Below are positions 51,891 through 60,699 of a DNA stretch of 64,000 nt, one piece after another (the first letter of the stretch is position 1; every line of letters begins with the position of its first letter). Source of the DNA: Catalinimonas alkaloidigena (GTDB lineage Bacteria; Bacteroidota; Bacteroidia; Cytophagales; Flexibacteraceae); assembly GCF_900100765.1 (NCBI RefSeq), contig NZ_FNFO01000003.1:124001-188000 (forward strand), read 5' to 3'. Made by a program: the position numbers and the translations under genes. The notes below the pieces were generated by a model that saw nothing but the letters and a program-made list of their open reading frames with translations, ran no database searches and had not been told where the DNA came from.

Positions 51891-52313
51891 TTACGCTTCT
51901 CGTGTCAGTAACCAGAGGCCGTGGCCTTCTACCAACGGCAGCCCGTCAGGACCCGTTTCGTTCAGGGCGTAGATGACCCACTCGCCGTAGAGGCTGTTCC
52001 GCTCGGCATCGAGGAATCCGTTGTATTCCACCTCCGTTTCCTCTACCTCGCCCAGCAAGGCCGCGTTTGCATCGGGTACGGCCCCGACCTCGGCATAGGT
52101 CTTGACCAACGAAACGACCTGCCCTTCCAGAAAGCCTCGTAGGTTGGCTTCGCGCGCTACCGATAGGTCGGTGGCCTCTTCCTGACAGACGCCCGCGATG
52201 CCCTCGGCAGAGGTGGTAAACGTAATGCGCACGGGCACACGCTGTGCGAAAAAAGGCAGCCCGTACGAGGCACCGTATTCATAAAATCCAAACCAGGTTC
52301 CGTCGAGGGTCAT
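51891..52313 (-). CDS. hypothetical protein, 140 residues
   Basis: A 140-residue soluble protein, probably a small beta-barrel or beta-sandwich: MTLDGTWFGFYEYGASYGLP at the start, then PVRITFTTSAEGIAGVCQEE, VEYNGFLDAERNSLYGEWVIY and HGLWLLTREA. I do not recognise a named family. The frame is open to 52397, but the ATG at 52313 is a natural start 29 bases after a promoter-like site. It is co-directional with the SnoaL-like lipoprotein gene four bases downstream, so they are probably co-transcribed. Confidence 0.7.
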   Translation of the reverse strand: MTLDGTWFGFYEYGASYGLPFFAQRVPVRITFTTSAEGIAGVCQEEATDLSVAREANLRGFLEGQVVSLVKTYAEVGAVPDANAALLGEVEETEVEYNGFLDAERNSLYGEWVIYALNETGPDGLPLVEGHGLWLLTREA

Positions 52314-52701
52314 ATGCTTTCGGGATAATTGCCCGGCAAAATAGCACGCGGTACCAGCTCGCCCAACGGGCAAGACGGTGCAATCGGGGCGGGCCATGTA
52401 AGGTTCGGACGGAGAGTTACCGGCTTTTGACGAAGGCCACGGCGGCGGCGTTCATAACATTAGCTTCCGGCAACGTTCCCGATAACGATTGCATAGTTTT
52501 TTTCGCCCTGAGCGCTATTCTCTTCTGAGGCCATCACTTAGATTTACATCATTTCAACAAGCTGATTCCTAGGTTTCTTTGTCTGATTAATCAGTTTTTT
52601 ACAATTCTTTTTTTTGAAGCTTATCACCCAATCTAGTTGCTGAAAACCGCCTTTACAGAGTCTTTCAATCGTATCGTTTAACATTCAAACAATCTATTCT
52701 T
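52314..52701. other. intergenic region between divergent hypothetical gene and susC
   Basis: A 388-base stretch with divergent promoters expected. It holds a candidate promoter for the leftward gene (52336-52366) and, on the susC side, an AT-rich tract with long T-runs near 52604-52616. A 12-base perfect palindrome CTGATTAATCAG is at 52583-52594; a TTTG at 52578-52581 precedes a degenerate -7 (TACAATTC) across the palindrome. No gene is seen. Confidence 0.45.
52336..52366 (-). promoter_or_regulatory. candidate promoter for the 140-residue hypothetical gene
   Basis: Reverse-strand TTG (52366-52364), 20 bases, then TATTTTGC (52343-52336), which is the -7 consensus with one T missing. The start codon lies 23 bases further downstream. 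Confidence 0.33.
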
Positions 52702-55700
52702 ATGACAGCAGCTCATACCCCTCAGCCGGGGCTATGGGGCAGGAAGGTTTTGTCCTTCTCTGGCTCACGCATTGCCCTTGGCCTGCTTTGTTTTCTGATG
52801 CTCGCGGGAAGCTCTCTCCCCGGCTGGGCGCAGAGCCTCACCGTAAAAGGAAAAGTCACCGACAGCGGTGAGGGCATTCCCGGCGTCAACATCTCCATTC
52901 GCGGGACGTCTACCGGCACCGTGACCGACGTCCAGGGCGACTATTCGCTTCAGGTGCCTTCGGGCGATGCCGTGCTCGTTTTTAGTTCGATCGGCTACGA
53001 GTCGCAGGAAATTCCGGTAAACGGGCGCGCCACCATCAACGTCGACATGGCGGTGGATGTGCAACAGCTCAACGAAGTGGTCGTGGTCGGCTACGGTACG
53101 CAAAAGAAATCGGACCTGACGGGGGCCATCACCTCCATCGAAACCAAGCAGATTACAGAACGGGGCGCAACCAGCCCGGTCGAATCGATTCAGGGCCAGT
53201 TGCCCGGCGTCAACATCTCGGCCAGTTCGGGGCAGGCCGGTTCCGGTTACACGTTCCAGATCCGGGGGGTGAACTCACTGGCGGGGGGCAATCCGCTCTT
53301 CGTGGTGGATGGCTCGATTGTGCCGGACATCAACTTCCTTAACCCGCAAGACATCGCCCGCATCGACGTGTTGAAAGATGCCTCGTCGACGGCCATTTAC
53401 GGTTCGCGCGGCTCGAACGGGGTCGTCATCATCACGACCAAATCGGGGAATGCGGGCGGCAATCCCGGCGCGACCATTTCGTACGACGGCTACGTGGGCG
53501 TTCGCGAAGCGGCCCGGCTGCCGGAGTTTATGGACGGGCAGGAATGGTGGGAGTACCGCCAGAATGCCTACATCGCCAGCCCGCTGATCAGCGGCAAACC
53601 GTACGACAACACCGTCGGGGGCATTGCCGACAGCGACGTGCTGCGCCAGCGGATTGCGGCCAACCAAACGACCGACTGGCCCGGCTACTTCCTACAAACG
53701 GGCCTTCAGATGAACCACTGGCTGAGCGTATCGGGCAACAGCAGCAACGGCATGAGCTACACGCTGGGCGGCGGTTACCAAAAGGAGAAGGGCAACATCA
53801 TCAACGAAGAATACGACCGTTACAACTTCAAAGCGGCGGTAGATCACAAGATTTCGGACCAATGGTCGGCCGGAGCGAACGTGAACCTGTCGATCTCCAC
53901 GCACGAAATCGGCAGCGAAAACGCCATCCTGAATGCCTTCCGCATGTCGCCGCTCGTCACACCCTACGACAGCCTCGGCAACCTGCTGTACCAGCCCGGC
54001 AAGTACGCGGGCATTTCGTTCACCAGCTCGGTGAACCCCCTCTGGGAAATGATGGATTCGCGGAACAACACGCGGACCTTTACGGGTGTGGGTAACCTCT
54101 ACCTCCAGTACGCGCCCGTGTCGTGGCTACGGCTCCGCAGCACGTTCGCGCCCAACCTGCGCAACGAGCGCGTGGGCATTTACTACGGTCCCAATACGGA
54201 GCGCAACAAGCAGGGCAACCCGTCGGGCTCCATGGAGCGCAACGAGTATTTCTCGTACAACTGGGATAACGTCGTGACGGTAGACCAGAACTACAACGGG
54301 CACAACTTCACGTTCACGGGTCTGTACAGCCTCTATTACAACCAACTGGAGGGCAGCTACCTCGACGTGATCAACCTGCCGTTCAACTCGCTCTACTACA
54401 ACCTGGGGACGGCCGCCACCGACAAAAACAACATCCAGGAGATCAGCACCAACTACAGCAAGGTGTCGCTCATTTCGTACATGGGTCGCCTGAACTATAA
54501 CTGGCGCGACCGGTACTTCGTGACGGTGGCTTCGCGCTGGGACGGCTCGTCTAAACTGGCCCAAGGTTACAAGTGGGGGGCGTTTCCGTCGGCGGCACTG
54601 GCCTGGCGGATTTCGGAAGAGTCGTTCATGCAGAACATCACGCCCATTTCGAACCTGAAGCTGCGCCTGAGCTACGGCTTCACGGGGAACAACAACGTGG
54701 ACCCTTACATCACGCAGGTGTACGCCAACACCCAGCGCTATTATGACTACGGCGGCTCCGTGGCGGGCGGTCTGGCACCGAGCGGGGTGGTCAACCCGCT
54801 GCTGACCTGGGAGAAAACCCGCGAGGTAAACGTAGGGATGGACTACGACCTGTTGCAGGGACGCATTTCGGGTACGGTCGACGTCTACAACAAACTGTCG
54901 AGCGATCTGCTGATCGAACGCAACCTGCCGATCGAGTCGGGCTGGACGTCGCTGTTTGACAACGTAGGGTCGGTCCGCAACAAAGGGGTGGAAATTGCCC
55001 TGCGCACCGTCAACATCCGCACCGACGCGTTTTCGTGGACCACGTCGTTCAACTTCACCCGCAACAAGAACGAGATTGTGGAGCTGATCAACGGCAAGGA
55101 AGACATGGTCGGGAACCAGTGGTTTATCGGGCAGCCCATCGACGTGAACTATACGTACGTGTTCGACGGCATCTGGCAGGAAAGCGACCGCGAGCTGGCA
55201 CGCCGCTACAACGCCTTGCCCGGACAGCCGCGCATCAAGGACATCAACAGCGACAGCGCCATTACGTCGGCCGACCGCACCATCATCGGTTCGCCGTTCC
55301 CGAAATGGCAGGGTGGTTTCAACACCCAGGTGACCTACAAAGGATTTGACCTTTCGCTTTCGCTGTTTGCCGTCCAGGGCAAGCAGGTGTTCAGCCCCTT
55401 CCACGACGAGTTCCTGAACTTCACCGACCGGGGCCGCGCCAAACTGGACGTGGACTACTACATGAGCCCGAACGACGTGACGCCCACCCGCGTCTCGAAC
55501 GAGTACCCCATGCCGAACAACGTCGGTTCGTACTGGCGCGGCGAGTCGGGCGTAGGGGCGTACAAAGATGCCTCGTACGTCAAGGTCAAAAACATCGTGC
55601 TGGGCTACAATGTGCCGTCGCCGGTGCTGGAGCGGTTCAAACTGAAGAGCTTGCGCCTGTACGCCAACGTGCTGAACCCCTTCGTCTTCACCAAATACGA

Positions 55701-55791
55701 CGGGTTCGATCCGGAGTGGGCCGAGGCTAATCTGGGCCGTAGCGGCATCAGCACCGTGACGTATCAGTTCGGCATCAATCTCAAACTCTAA
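52702..55791 (+). CDS. SusC/RagA-family TonB-linked outer-membrane transporter
   Basis: A 1029-residue outer-membrane transporter. A signal peptide of about 43 residues (ending SLPGWAQ) is followed by a carboxypeptidase-regulatory-like domain (LTVKGKVTDSGEGIPGVNIS), the TonB box/plug junction (EVVVVGYGTQKKSDLTGAI), plug domain with PLFVVDGSIVPDINFLNPQDI and IDVLKDASSTAIYGSRGSNG, and the 22-strand barrel. With SusD it forms the pedal-bin glycan importer. The signal region begins with an unusually long polar lead (MTAAHTPQPGLWGRK). It is followed 27 bases later by susD and the pair ends at a terminator. Pectin-like substrate is inferred from the adjacent GH28 and GH105 genes. Confidence 0.95.
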   Translation: MTAAHTPQPGLWGRKVLSFSGSRIALGLLCFLMLAGSSLPGWAQSLTVKGKVTDSGEGIPGVNISIRGTSTGTVTDVQGDYSLQVPSGDAVLVFSSIGYESQEIPVNGRATINVDMAVDVQQLNEVVVVGYGTQKKSDLTGAITSIETKQITERGATSPVESIQGQLPGVNISASSGQAGSGYTFQIRGVNSLAGGNPLFVVDGSIVPDINFLNPQDIARIDVLKDASSTAIYGSRGSNGVVIITTKSGNAGGNPGATISYDGYVGVREAARLPEFMDGQEWWEYRQNAYIASPLISGKPYDNTVGGIADSDVLRQRIAANQTTDWPGYFLQTGLQMNHWLSVSGNSSNGMSYTLGGGYQKEKGNIINEEYDRYNFKAAVDHKISDQWSAGANVNLSISTHEIGSENAILNAFRMSPLVTPYDSLGNLLYQPGKYAGISFTSSVNPLWEMMDSRNNTRTFTGVGNLYLQYAPVSWLRLRSTFAPNLRNERVGIYYGPNTERNKQGNPSGSMERNEYFSYNWDNVVTVDQNYNGHNFTFTGLYSLYYNQLEGSYLDVINLPFNSLYYNLGTAATDKNNIQEISTNYSKVSLISYMGRLNYNWRDRYFVTVASRWDGSSKLAQGYKWGAFPSAALAWRISEESFMQNITPISNLKLRLSYGFTGNNNVDPYITQVYANTQRYYDYGGSVAGGLAPSGVVNPLLTWEKTREVNVGMDYDLLQGRISGTVDVYNKLSSDLLIERNLPIESGWTSLFDNVGSVRNKGVEIALRTVNIRTDAFSWTTSFNFTRNKNEIVELINGKEDMVGNQWFIGQPIDVNYTYVFDGIWQESDRELARRYNALPGQPRIKDINSDSAITSADRTIIGSPFPKWQGGFNTQVTYKGFDLSLSLFAVQGKQVFSPFHDEFLNFTDRGRAKLDVDYYMSPNDVTPTRVSNEYPMPNNVGSYWRGESGVGAYKDASYVKVKNIVLGYNVPSPVLERFKLKSLRLYANVLNPFVFTKYDGFDPEWAEANLGRSGISTVTYQFGINLKL

Positions 55792-55818
55792 CCTCTTCCA
55801 CCAACTAGTTTCTCGAAA

Positions 55819-57486
55819 ATGAAAAAGTCATTTTTATATGCAGCACTGGCCGGGGCGTTTTTGTCCCTGGGCAGTTGCCAGGATTACATCCAGGAAGAAA
55901 ATCTCGGCAACGTACTGATCGACGAGTATTACCAAACCCAGGATGGCTACCTTTCGCTGATCAACTCGGCTTACTCGACGCTCCGCGACGTGTACGGCAA
56001 CGAGCCGTGGGTCTTTTGTGCCGGTACCGATATGTACGTGGAAGGGCGCAGCGACCAGCCGCCGGGCATCAGCGAGTACCTGACCCTGACGGCCAGCAAC
56101 GGCGAAGTCACCACGTTCTACACCAATGTCTATCAGGCCATTCAGACCTGCAACATTGCCATCCACACCAACGGGCAAACGGCCGCGACCGACAACCTGC
56201 CGGTGTTGCTGGGGGAGATGAAGTTTCTGCGGGCGTACTATTATTTCCTGCTGGTGCAGCAGTTTGGGGGTGTGCCGCTTGTAACCGACGTCTATGCCTA
56301 TGCGGAGAACGGCACGTCGTTCACCCGCAACTCGGCCGAAGAGGTCTACACGTTCATTCTGAACGAAATGAACGAAGCCATGAACCTGGTGCCCGAGTCG
56401 CAGGCCTTCGGTAAGGTGAACAAACGAGTGATTCGTCATTACCTCGCCAAGGTGCACCTGACGCGCGGTTACGAAACCTTCGCTGCGGCCGACGACTTCA
56501 CGAAAGCCGCTCAGTATGCCGACGAAGCCATTGCCGGACAAGCGCTGACGTTGTCGTTCCGGGATCTGTTTTTCCCGGGCAACGAAGTGAACGAAGAGGT
56601 GCTGTTCTCGGTCCAGTACGACATCGCGTCCATTCAGGACCCGCTCGACGACGGCAACATGCAGAACTACTACTTCGGGCCATACTTAGGTGGTGAGGGG
56701 CAACAGAACGGCTATCCCTATCGCTCCTACATGCTGGTGCCGACCATGTACACGTTCGATTTGTTCACCGAAAACGACAGCCGTTTCGATAACTCGTTCA
56801 TGGTCTATTTCTACGACCGGTACTACGACTATTACGACCGGAACGAAAGCCTGGGCGACCTCAACATCCGGTACTACTACGTGCCGAAGTGGGAACTGGA
56901 CGACACCACGGCCTGGCGTGCCGCCGATCTGGAACATCGTGCCAACACAGAACTGCGCCCGTATTCAGCGGCCTGGGAAGCTTCAAACTCGACCGTTCTG
57001 GACGCCGCCACGCCCATCGTCAGCAAATTCGACGACCCGACGGCGCGTTTCTCGGGAAGCGGCAGCAGCACACGCGACATCTACCTGGCGCGACTGGCCG
57101 AAACGTACCTGATTGCCGCGGAGGCCTACTTCAAAACGGGTAACCTGGGAACCGCCGCCGAGCGCATCAACGAAGTGCGTCGCCGCGCCGCCAAGCCAGG
57201 TACCGAAAGTGAGATGATGATTACGGCCGCCGATGTCGACATCGACTTCATCTTGGACGAACGCGGCCGCGAGCTGCTGGGCGAATACCACCGCTGGAAT
57301 GACCTGAAACGGACGGGCACGCTGGTAGAACGGACCGAACTTTACAACCGCGACATCCGCGCGATTGTCAACTCAGGACTTGATCCATTCCGGGGCACCA
57401 ACGGAGCGCTGAAAATTCTGCGCCCGATTCCACAGAACGCCATCGACCTGAACGACGCAGACGTCAGTCAGAATCCGGGGTATTAA
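55819..57486 (+). CDS. SusD/RagB-family nutrient-binding lipoprotein
   Basis: A 555-residue surface lipoprotein with a signal ending LSLGSC (Cys20). It has the SusD N-terminal helical repeats (EENLGNVLIDEYYQTQDGYL, LRAYYYFLLVQQFGGVPLV) and the C-terminal region (LARLAETYLIAAEAYFKTGN, INEVRRRAAKPG, LDERGRELLGEYHRWNDLKR). SusD proteins cap the SusC barrel and bind the oligosaccharide. It is directly coupled to susC. Sequence alone does not give the ligand. Confidence 0.95.
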   Translation: MKKSFLYAALAGAFLSLGSCQDYIQEENLGNVLIDEYYQTQDGYLSLINSAYSTLRDVYGNEPWVFCAGTDMYVEGRSDQPPGISEYLTLTASNGEVTTFYTNVYQAIQTCNIAIHTNGQTAATDNLPVLLGEMKFLRAYYYFLLVQQFGGVPLVTDVYAYAENGTSFTRNSAEEVYTFILNEMNEAMNLVPESQAFGKVNKRVIRHYLAKVHLTRGYETFAAADDFTKAAQYADEAIAGQALTLSFRDLFFPGNEVNEEVLFSVQYDIASIQDPLDDGNMQNYYFGPYLGGEGQQNGYPYRSYMLVPTMYTFDLFTENDSRFDNSFMVYFYDRYYDYYDRNESLGDLNIRYYYVPKWELDDTTAWRAADLEHRANTELRPYSAAWEASNSTVLDAATPIVSKFDDPTARFSGSGSSTRDIYLARLAETYLIAAEAYFKTGNLGTAAERINEVRRRAAKPGTESEMMITAADVDIDFILDERGRELLGEYHRWNDLKRTGTLVERTELYNRDIRAIVNSGLDPFRGTNGALKILRPIPQNAIDLNDADVSQNPGY

Positions 57487-57508
57487 GCCCAGGTACTTTA
57501 GAAAACCG

Positions 57509-57544
57509 AGAAGGCTGCGGAGCGATCTGCAGCCTTCTTTTTTT
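57509..57544 (+). terminator. intrinsic terminator after susD
   Basis: AGAAGGCTGC (57509-57518) pairs perfectly with GCAGCCTTCT (57529-57538) across a ten-base loop, followed by seven T (57538-57544). It begins 22 bases after the susD stop. Confidence 0.88.
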
Positions 57545-57625
57545 AGGCCCTCACCAGGGTCAGGAAGTAGCGCTTTTGTGCGCCCTCGCGGCCATCTTTG
57601 CCGTAGCACCCAACGCCGCTCCGTC

Positions 57626-57988
57626 ATGAAAACGCTCCTCCGCCTCGAAGAACTGACTCAGTTTCTCTTTTCTATCGTAGTCTTCAGTCAACTGCCTTAC
57701 GCCTGGTGGTGGTTTCCGGTGCTGATTCTCGCGCCAGATCTCAGCATGATCGGCTATGCCATCAACCCTCGCATCGGCGCGTATGTGTATAATCTGGGGC
57801 ATCACAAAGGGCTGGCGCTCGCGCTGGGAACCTTGGGCTGGTTCAGTGGCATGCCGCTCGCGATGCTGATCGGCACGATCCTCTACGGCCATTCCAGCCT
57901 GGACCGCATCTTGGGATATGGTTTGAAATACCCGGACGATTTCAAACACACCCACCTGGGCAACCTGAATGAGAAGCCTGCCGTGTAA
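57626..57988 (+). CDS. DUF4260 family small membrane protein
   Basis: A 120-residue membrane protein with three or four hydrophobic segments, matching DUF4260: LRLEELTQFLFSIVVFSQL, WWWFPVLILAPDLSMIGY, NPRIGAYVYNLGHHKGLA and a C-terminal HSSLDRILGYGLKYPDDFKHTHL. Function unknown. The frame starts earlier (57578), but the ATG at 57626 gives the family N-terminus. It begins about 80 bases after the susD terminator, so it is probably expressed independently of the transporter, and it ends six bases from the convergent metal-dependent hydrolase gene. Confidence 0.85.
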   Translation: MKTLLRLEELTQFLFSIVVFSQLPYAWWWFPVLILAPDLSMIGYAINPRIGAYVYNLGHHKGLALALGTLGWFSGMPLAMLIGTILYGHSSLDRILGYGLKYPDDFKHTHLGNLNEKPAV

Positions 57989-57994
57989 AGTCGC

Positions 57995-58534
57995 TTAACG
58001 CCGTGCTTTCCGCACGAACCACGAAAGGCCCAGCAACGCAAATGCGGGCAGCCAGATCCACACCAGTTCGCTTGCAATGACCGCCAGGCCACGCGCGCTG
58101 AAAAAGTCCGCTCCAATGGGCGACACCCGAATGGGCCGCCACGGCGCGAAGTAGCGCTCCCCCGAAAACGGTGCGAACAGCGCCACCCCCAATCCGCCGC
58201 TCGTGAAGGCATCGAGCAGGGGATGCGACAAGGTAACCAAGGTAAAGTAAGCGACCAGTCCTGCCGGGGTCAGCGGCCTAGAACGCCGGTCCCGAAACAC
58301 CACGAAGGCCATCACCACGCCGACCAGCAGCGCAAAAACAATGGAATGGGTAAACCCGCGGTGGCCCCACAGGCTGTCGTACGGAATGCCGACGGCGAAC
58401 CCCACCACGTCGGCATCGGGCAGCATGGCACAGAGGGCGGTCATGACCCAGAACCGGGTCGAAAGCGTTCGGTGAAGAAGGGTGGCTTTGCCCAGGGTAG
58501 CGGCAAAGATGGCGTGCGAGAAGATGGAAGGCAT
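57995..58534 (-). CDS. YdjM-type membrane-bound metal-dependent hydrolase
   Basis: A 179-residue inner-membrane protein of the DUF457/YdjM family, annotated as metal-dependent hydrolases. Features are the N-terminal MPSIFSHAIFAATLGKA, LPDADVVGFAVGIPYDS, the His-rich LWGHRGFTHSIVFALL and HPLLDAFTSGGLGV, in which the His and Asp residues are the proposed metal ligands. About four membrane segments are present. The role is unknown. It has a good promoter match 32 bases upstream. Confidence 0.88.
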   Translation of the reverse strand: MPSIFSHAIFAATLGKATLLHRTLSTRFWVMTALCAMLPDADVVGFAVGIPYDSLWGHRGFTHSIVFALLVGVVMAFVVFRDRRSRPLTPAGLVAYFTLVTLSHPLLDAFTSGGLGVALFAPFSGERYFAPWRPIRVSPIGADFFSARGLAVIASELVWIWLPAFALLGLSWFVRKARR

Positions 58535-58566
58535 ATGCAGAGAACAGCGTCAAATGGGCATTTTGC

Positions 58567-58596
58567 CAAAGATAGCATCCTGCCGTTCGTCTGAAA
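58567..58596 (-). promoter_or_regulatory. promoter of the YdjM-type gene
   Basis: Reverse-strand TATCTTTG (58574-58567) is a perfect -7 element, with TTT (58596-58594) in the -33 position 19 bases upstream (two of three to TTG). The start codon is 32 bases further on. Confidence 0.5.
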
Positions 58597-58860
58597 CGCA
58601 CATTTTTCTGTTCGTTTCGGGCAGGGCCTGCCTGATCGACTTCTTCGGCATCTTGATGCCCCTCCTTACCAGAACACGCTGATCCCCATGCTCGTCAGCA
58701 TCCCGGCCTCCCTCGGCAAACTCGGGACGTGTCTATGGCTGCTGATTCGCGGTACGAAAACGGCAGCTATGAAAAAAAGGGTGATCGTCTTATGAAATGC
58801 GGTGGAGGCGGGACGCATGAAAATCCTTACTGCTGCAAGGGATTCATGCCACGATTCCAA

Positions 58861-58907
58861 GAAAGCATCGGGAGCCACGTAAGATCTATCTGGCTCCCGA
58901 TGCTTTC
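58861..58907 (-). terminator. strong inverted repeat after the GH28 gene, candidate terminator
   Basis: A perfect 17-base-pair stem (58861-58877 with 58891-58907) and a 13-base loop begin three bases after the GH28 stop. The sequence following on the reverse strand (TTGGAATCG) has no real T-run, so it may stabilise the 3' end of the message rather than, or as well as, terminating it. Confidence 0.6.
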
Positions 58908-58909
58908 CC

Positions 58910-60610
58910 CTATTGCATCTTCACCTCTGCCTTCTCGACCTGCGTGCCGAGGGTGAGGCCTTCCGGACCACCGGCGTTTTGGAGCGAAATGTTTTTGGTC
59001 TGGGTGCCGTCCACCTGCACAATGGCCTCTTGCCCGTCGGGATATTCGAGTCCGGCGACCTGCACGTTCCGGCTGTTTTCCAAATGCAGGACCGGGCCGT
59101 GTTTCGGTTCGATTACCACGTTTTTCATCGTCACGCCGTCGGCCTCGCTGCACAGAATTCCCTTGCCCGCTTCGGTGATGCGGATGTTTTCCAGGTTCAC
59201 GTTTTTGATGTTCATTTCCGGCAGTCCCTTCAGCAACACGGCCTGTCCGGCACCCCGGCACACCACGTCCTTGATGTAAATGTCTTTGAACTGGGGCGTC
59301 TCTTCCGTAACGGGAGGCACCGCCGCGGCTTCCTGCGCGGGCCCGGAGGCGTCTTCTTCGGTGCGGGCCGTGCCGCCGTAGAAGAGGTTAAACAGGATCG
59401 GTTCGGCGGGAATGTCGACCATGTCGATGTTCGCGATGTGGATATTTTCGACCACGCCGCCGCGGCCCCGCGTGCTTTTGAAGCGCAGCCCGACGTCGGT
59501 ACCCAGGAAAGTACAGTCGGTCACGTGCACGTTTTTCACGCCGCCCGACATTTCGCTACCCACCACAAAACCACCGTGTCCGTGGTAGACGGTGCAATTT
59601 TTCACGATCAGGTTTTCGGTCGGGATGCCGCGCTTGCGCCCATCTTCGTCTTTGCCGGATTTGATGCAGATGGCGTCGTCGCCCACGTCGAAGCTCGAGT
59701 TGTAGACCGCCACGTTCTTGCACGATTCCACGTCCAGGCCGTCGCCGTTCTGTGAGTACCACGGATTGCGGACGGTCAGGTTGCGGACGGTCAGGTTTTC
59801 GCACATCAGCGGATGCAGGCACCACGCCGGCGAGTTCTGGAACGTCGGGCCGTCGAGCAAGACGTTTTTGCAACTCACCAGGCTCACCATCACGGGGCGC
59901 AGGTAATCTTTAATCGCTTCGTATTCTGACATGTCGTTGGCATCGGGCACGTTCATGTTGGCTCCCTGACTGCCGCGTAGCGCTTTTTCGCTCGGGTACC
60001 AGATGTCGCCTTTCTCGTTCACGACCCCACCCGACGAGGTCAGTTGTTTCCAGTGCGAAGCGGTCAGTTTCGATTTTTTGACGGGCCGCCACGCGTCGCC
60101 CGAGCCGTCGAACACGCCATCACCCGTCAGGGCGATGTTTTCCAGCCCTCTTCCGGACAGCGGCGACTGGCAACGCACCGTGCTGAGGCCTTCGAAACTG
60201 GTTTCGATCAGCGGATAGAGGTCAAAATCGGGACTGAACATCACCACCGCCCCGCGTTCTGTGTGCAGGTTGATGTGGCTTTGCAGCACGATCGGTCCCG
60301 TCAGCCAGATGCCCCGCGGAATCACCACGCGCCCGCCGCCGTTTGCCGACACGTCGGCAATGGCCTTGGCAAAGGCGTCGGTGTTGAGGGTCTGCCCGTC
60401 GCCCACGGCCCCAAAATCGGCCAGGTTGACGCTGTAGTCAGGAAATTCCGGTACCACGATCTCGTCCATTTCGAACGGCAGGTCGGTGTACAGGTCGACA
60501 TCGGTGGTTTGGTCCCGAACGGCTTCGTTGTTGCCTTGCGAAGGAGCAGTCGATTGACAGGCTGCCAACAGGGCCGTAGCCAGTCCGAGGGAAAAAATCG
60601 TTTGTTTCAT
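58910..60610 (-). CDS. GH28-family polygalacturonase-like lipoprotein
   Basis: A 566-residue parallel beta-helix enzyme, exported as a lipoprotein (signal ending LATALLAAC, Cys18). It carries the pectate-lyase-superfamily N-terminal repeat (VNLADFGAVGDGQTLNTDAF) and the GH28 catalytic motifs in order: NGDGLDVESC, GDDAICIKSG with the two Asp, YHGHGGFVVGSE with the catalytic His, and RFKST (R-x-K). Hydrolysis of galacturonan or rhamnogalacturonan is the likely activity; endo or exo mode is not clear. Downstream in the reverse direction it ends at the inverted repeat 58861-58907. It is the last gene of the pectin cluster, 89 bases after the GH105 gene. Confidence 0.92.
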   Translation of the reverse strand: MKQTIFSLGLATALLAACQSTAPSQGNNEAVRDQTTDVDLYTDLPFEMDEIVVPEFPDYSVNLADFGAVGDGQTLNTDAFAKAIADVSANGGGRVVIPRGIWLTGPIVLQSHINLHTERGAVVMFSPDFDLYPLIETSFEGLSTVRCQSPLSGRGLENIALTGDGVFDGSGDAWRPVKKSKLTASHWKQLTSSGGVVNEKGDIWYPSEKALRGSQGANMNVPDANDMSEYEAIKDYLRPVMVSLVSCKNVLLDGPTFQNSPAWCLHPLMCENLTVRNLTVRNPWYSQNGDGLDVESCKNVAVYNSSFDVGDDAICIKSGKDEDGRKRGIPTENLIVKNCTVYHGHGGFVVGSEMSGGVKNVHVTDCTFLGTDVGLRFKSTRGRGGVVENIHIANIDMVDIPAEPILFNLFYGGTARTEEDASGPAQEAAAVPPVTEETPQFKDIYIKDVVCRGAGQAVLLKGLPEMNIKNVNLENIRITEAGKGILCSEADGVTMKNVVIEPKHGPVLHLENSRNVQVAGLEYPDGQEAIVQVDGTQTKNISLQNAGGPEGLTLGTQVEKAEVKMQ

Positions 60611-60699
60611 AGTGGTTATGCAAGTCGAAGACTTGTTCTACATCGGGCTGAAAGGTCGTCTCCAGCCGCTTTAAGCTTTAAACTCGTAACTCTACTCTT

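Larger units (their letters stand above)
58535..58909. other. gene-free interval between hydrolase and GH28 genes
   Basis: A 375-base stretch. It holds the promoter-like site of the metal-dependent hydrolase (58567-58596) at one end and the terminator-like inverted repeat of the GH28 gene (58861-58907) at the other. The middle contains no convincing gene; short open frames there have no recognisable content. Confidence 0.5.

Noticed and set aside
54127-55404. 425-codon reverse frame opposite susC
   Set aside because: Antisense shadow of a clearly coding SusC sequence, with no recognisable motifs.
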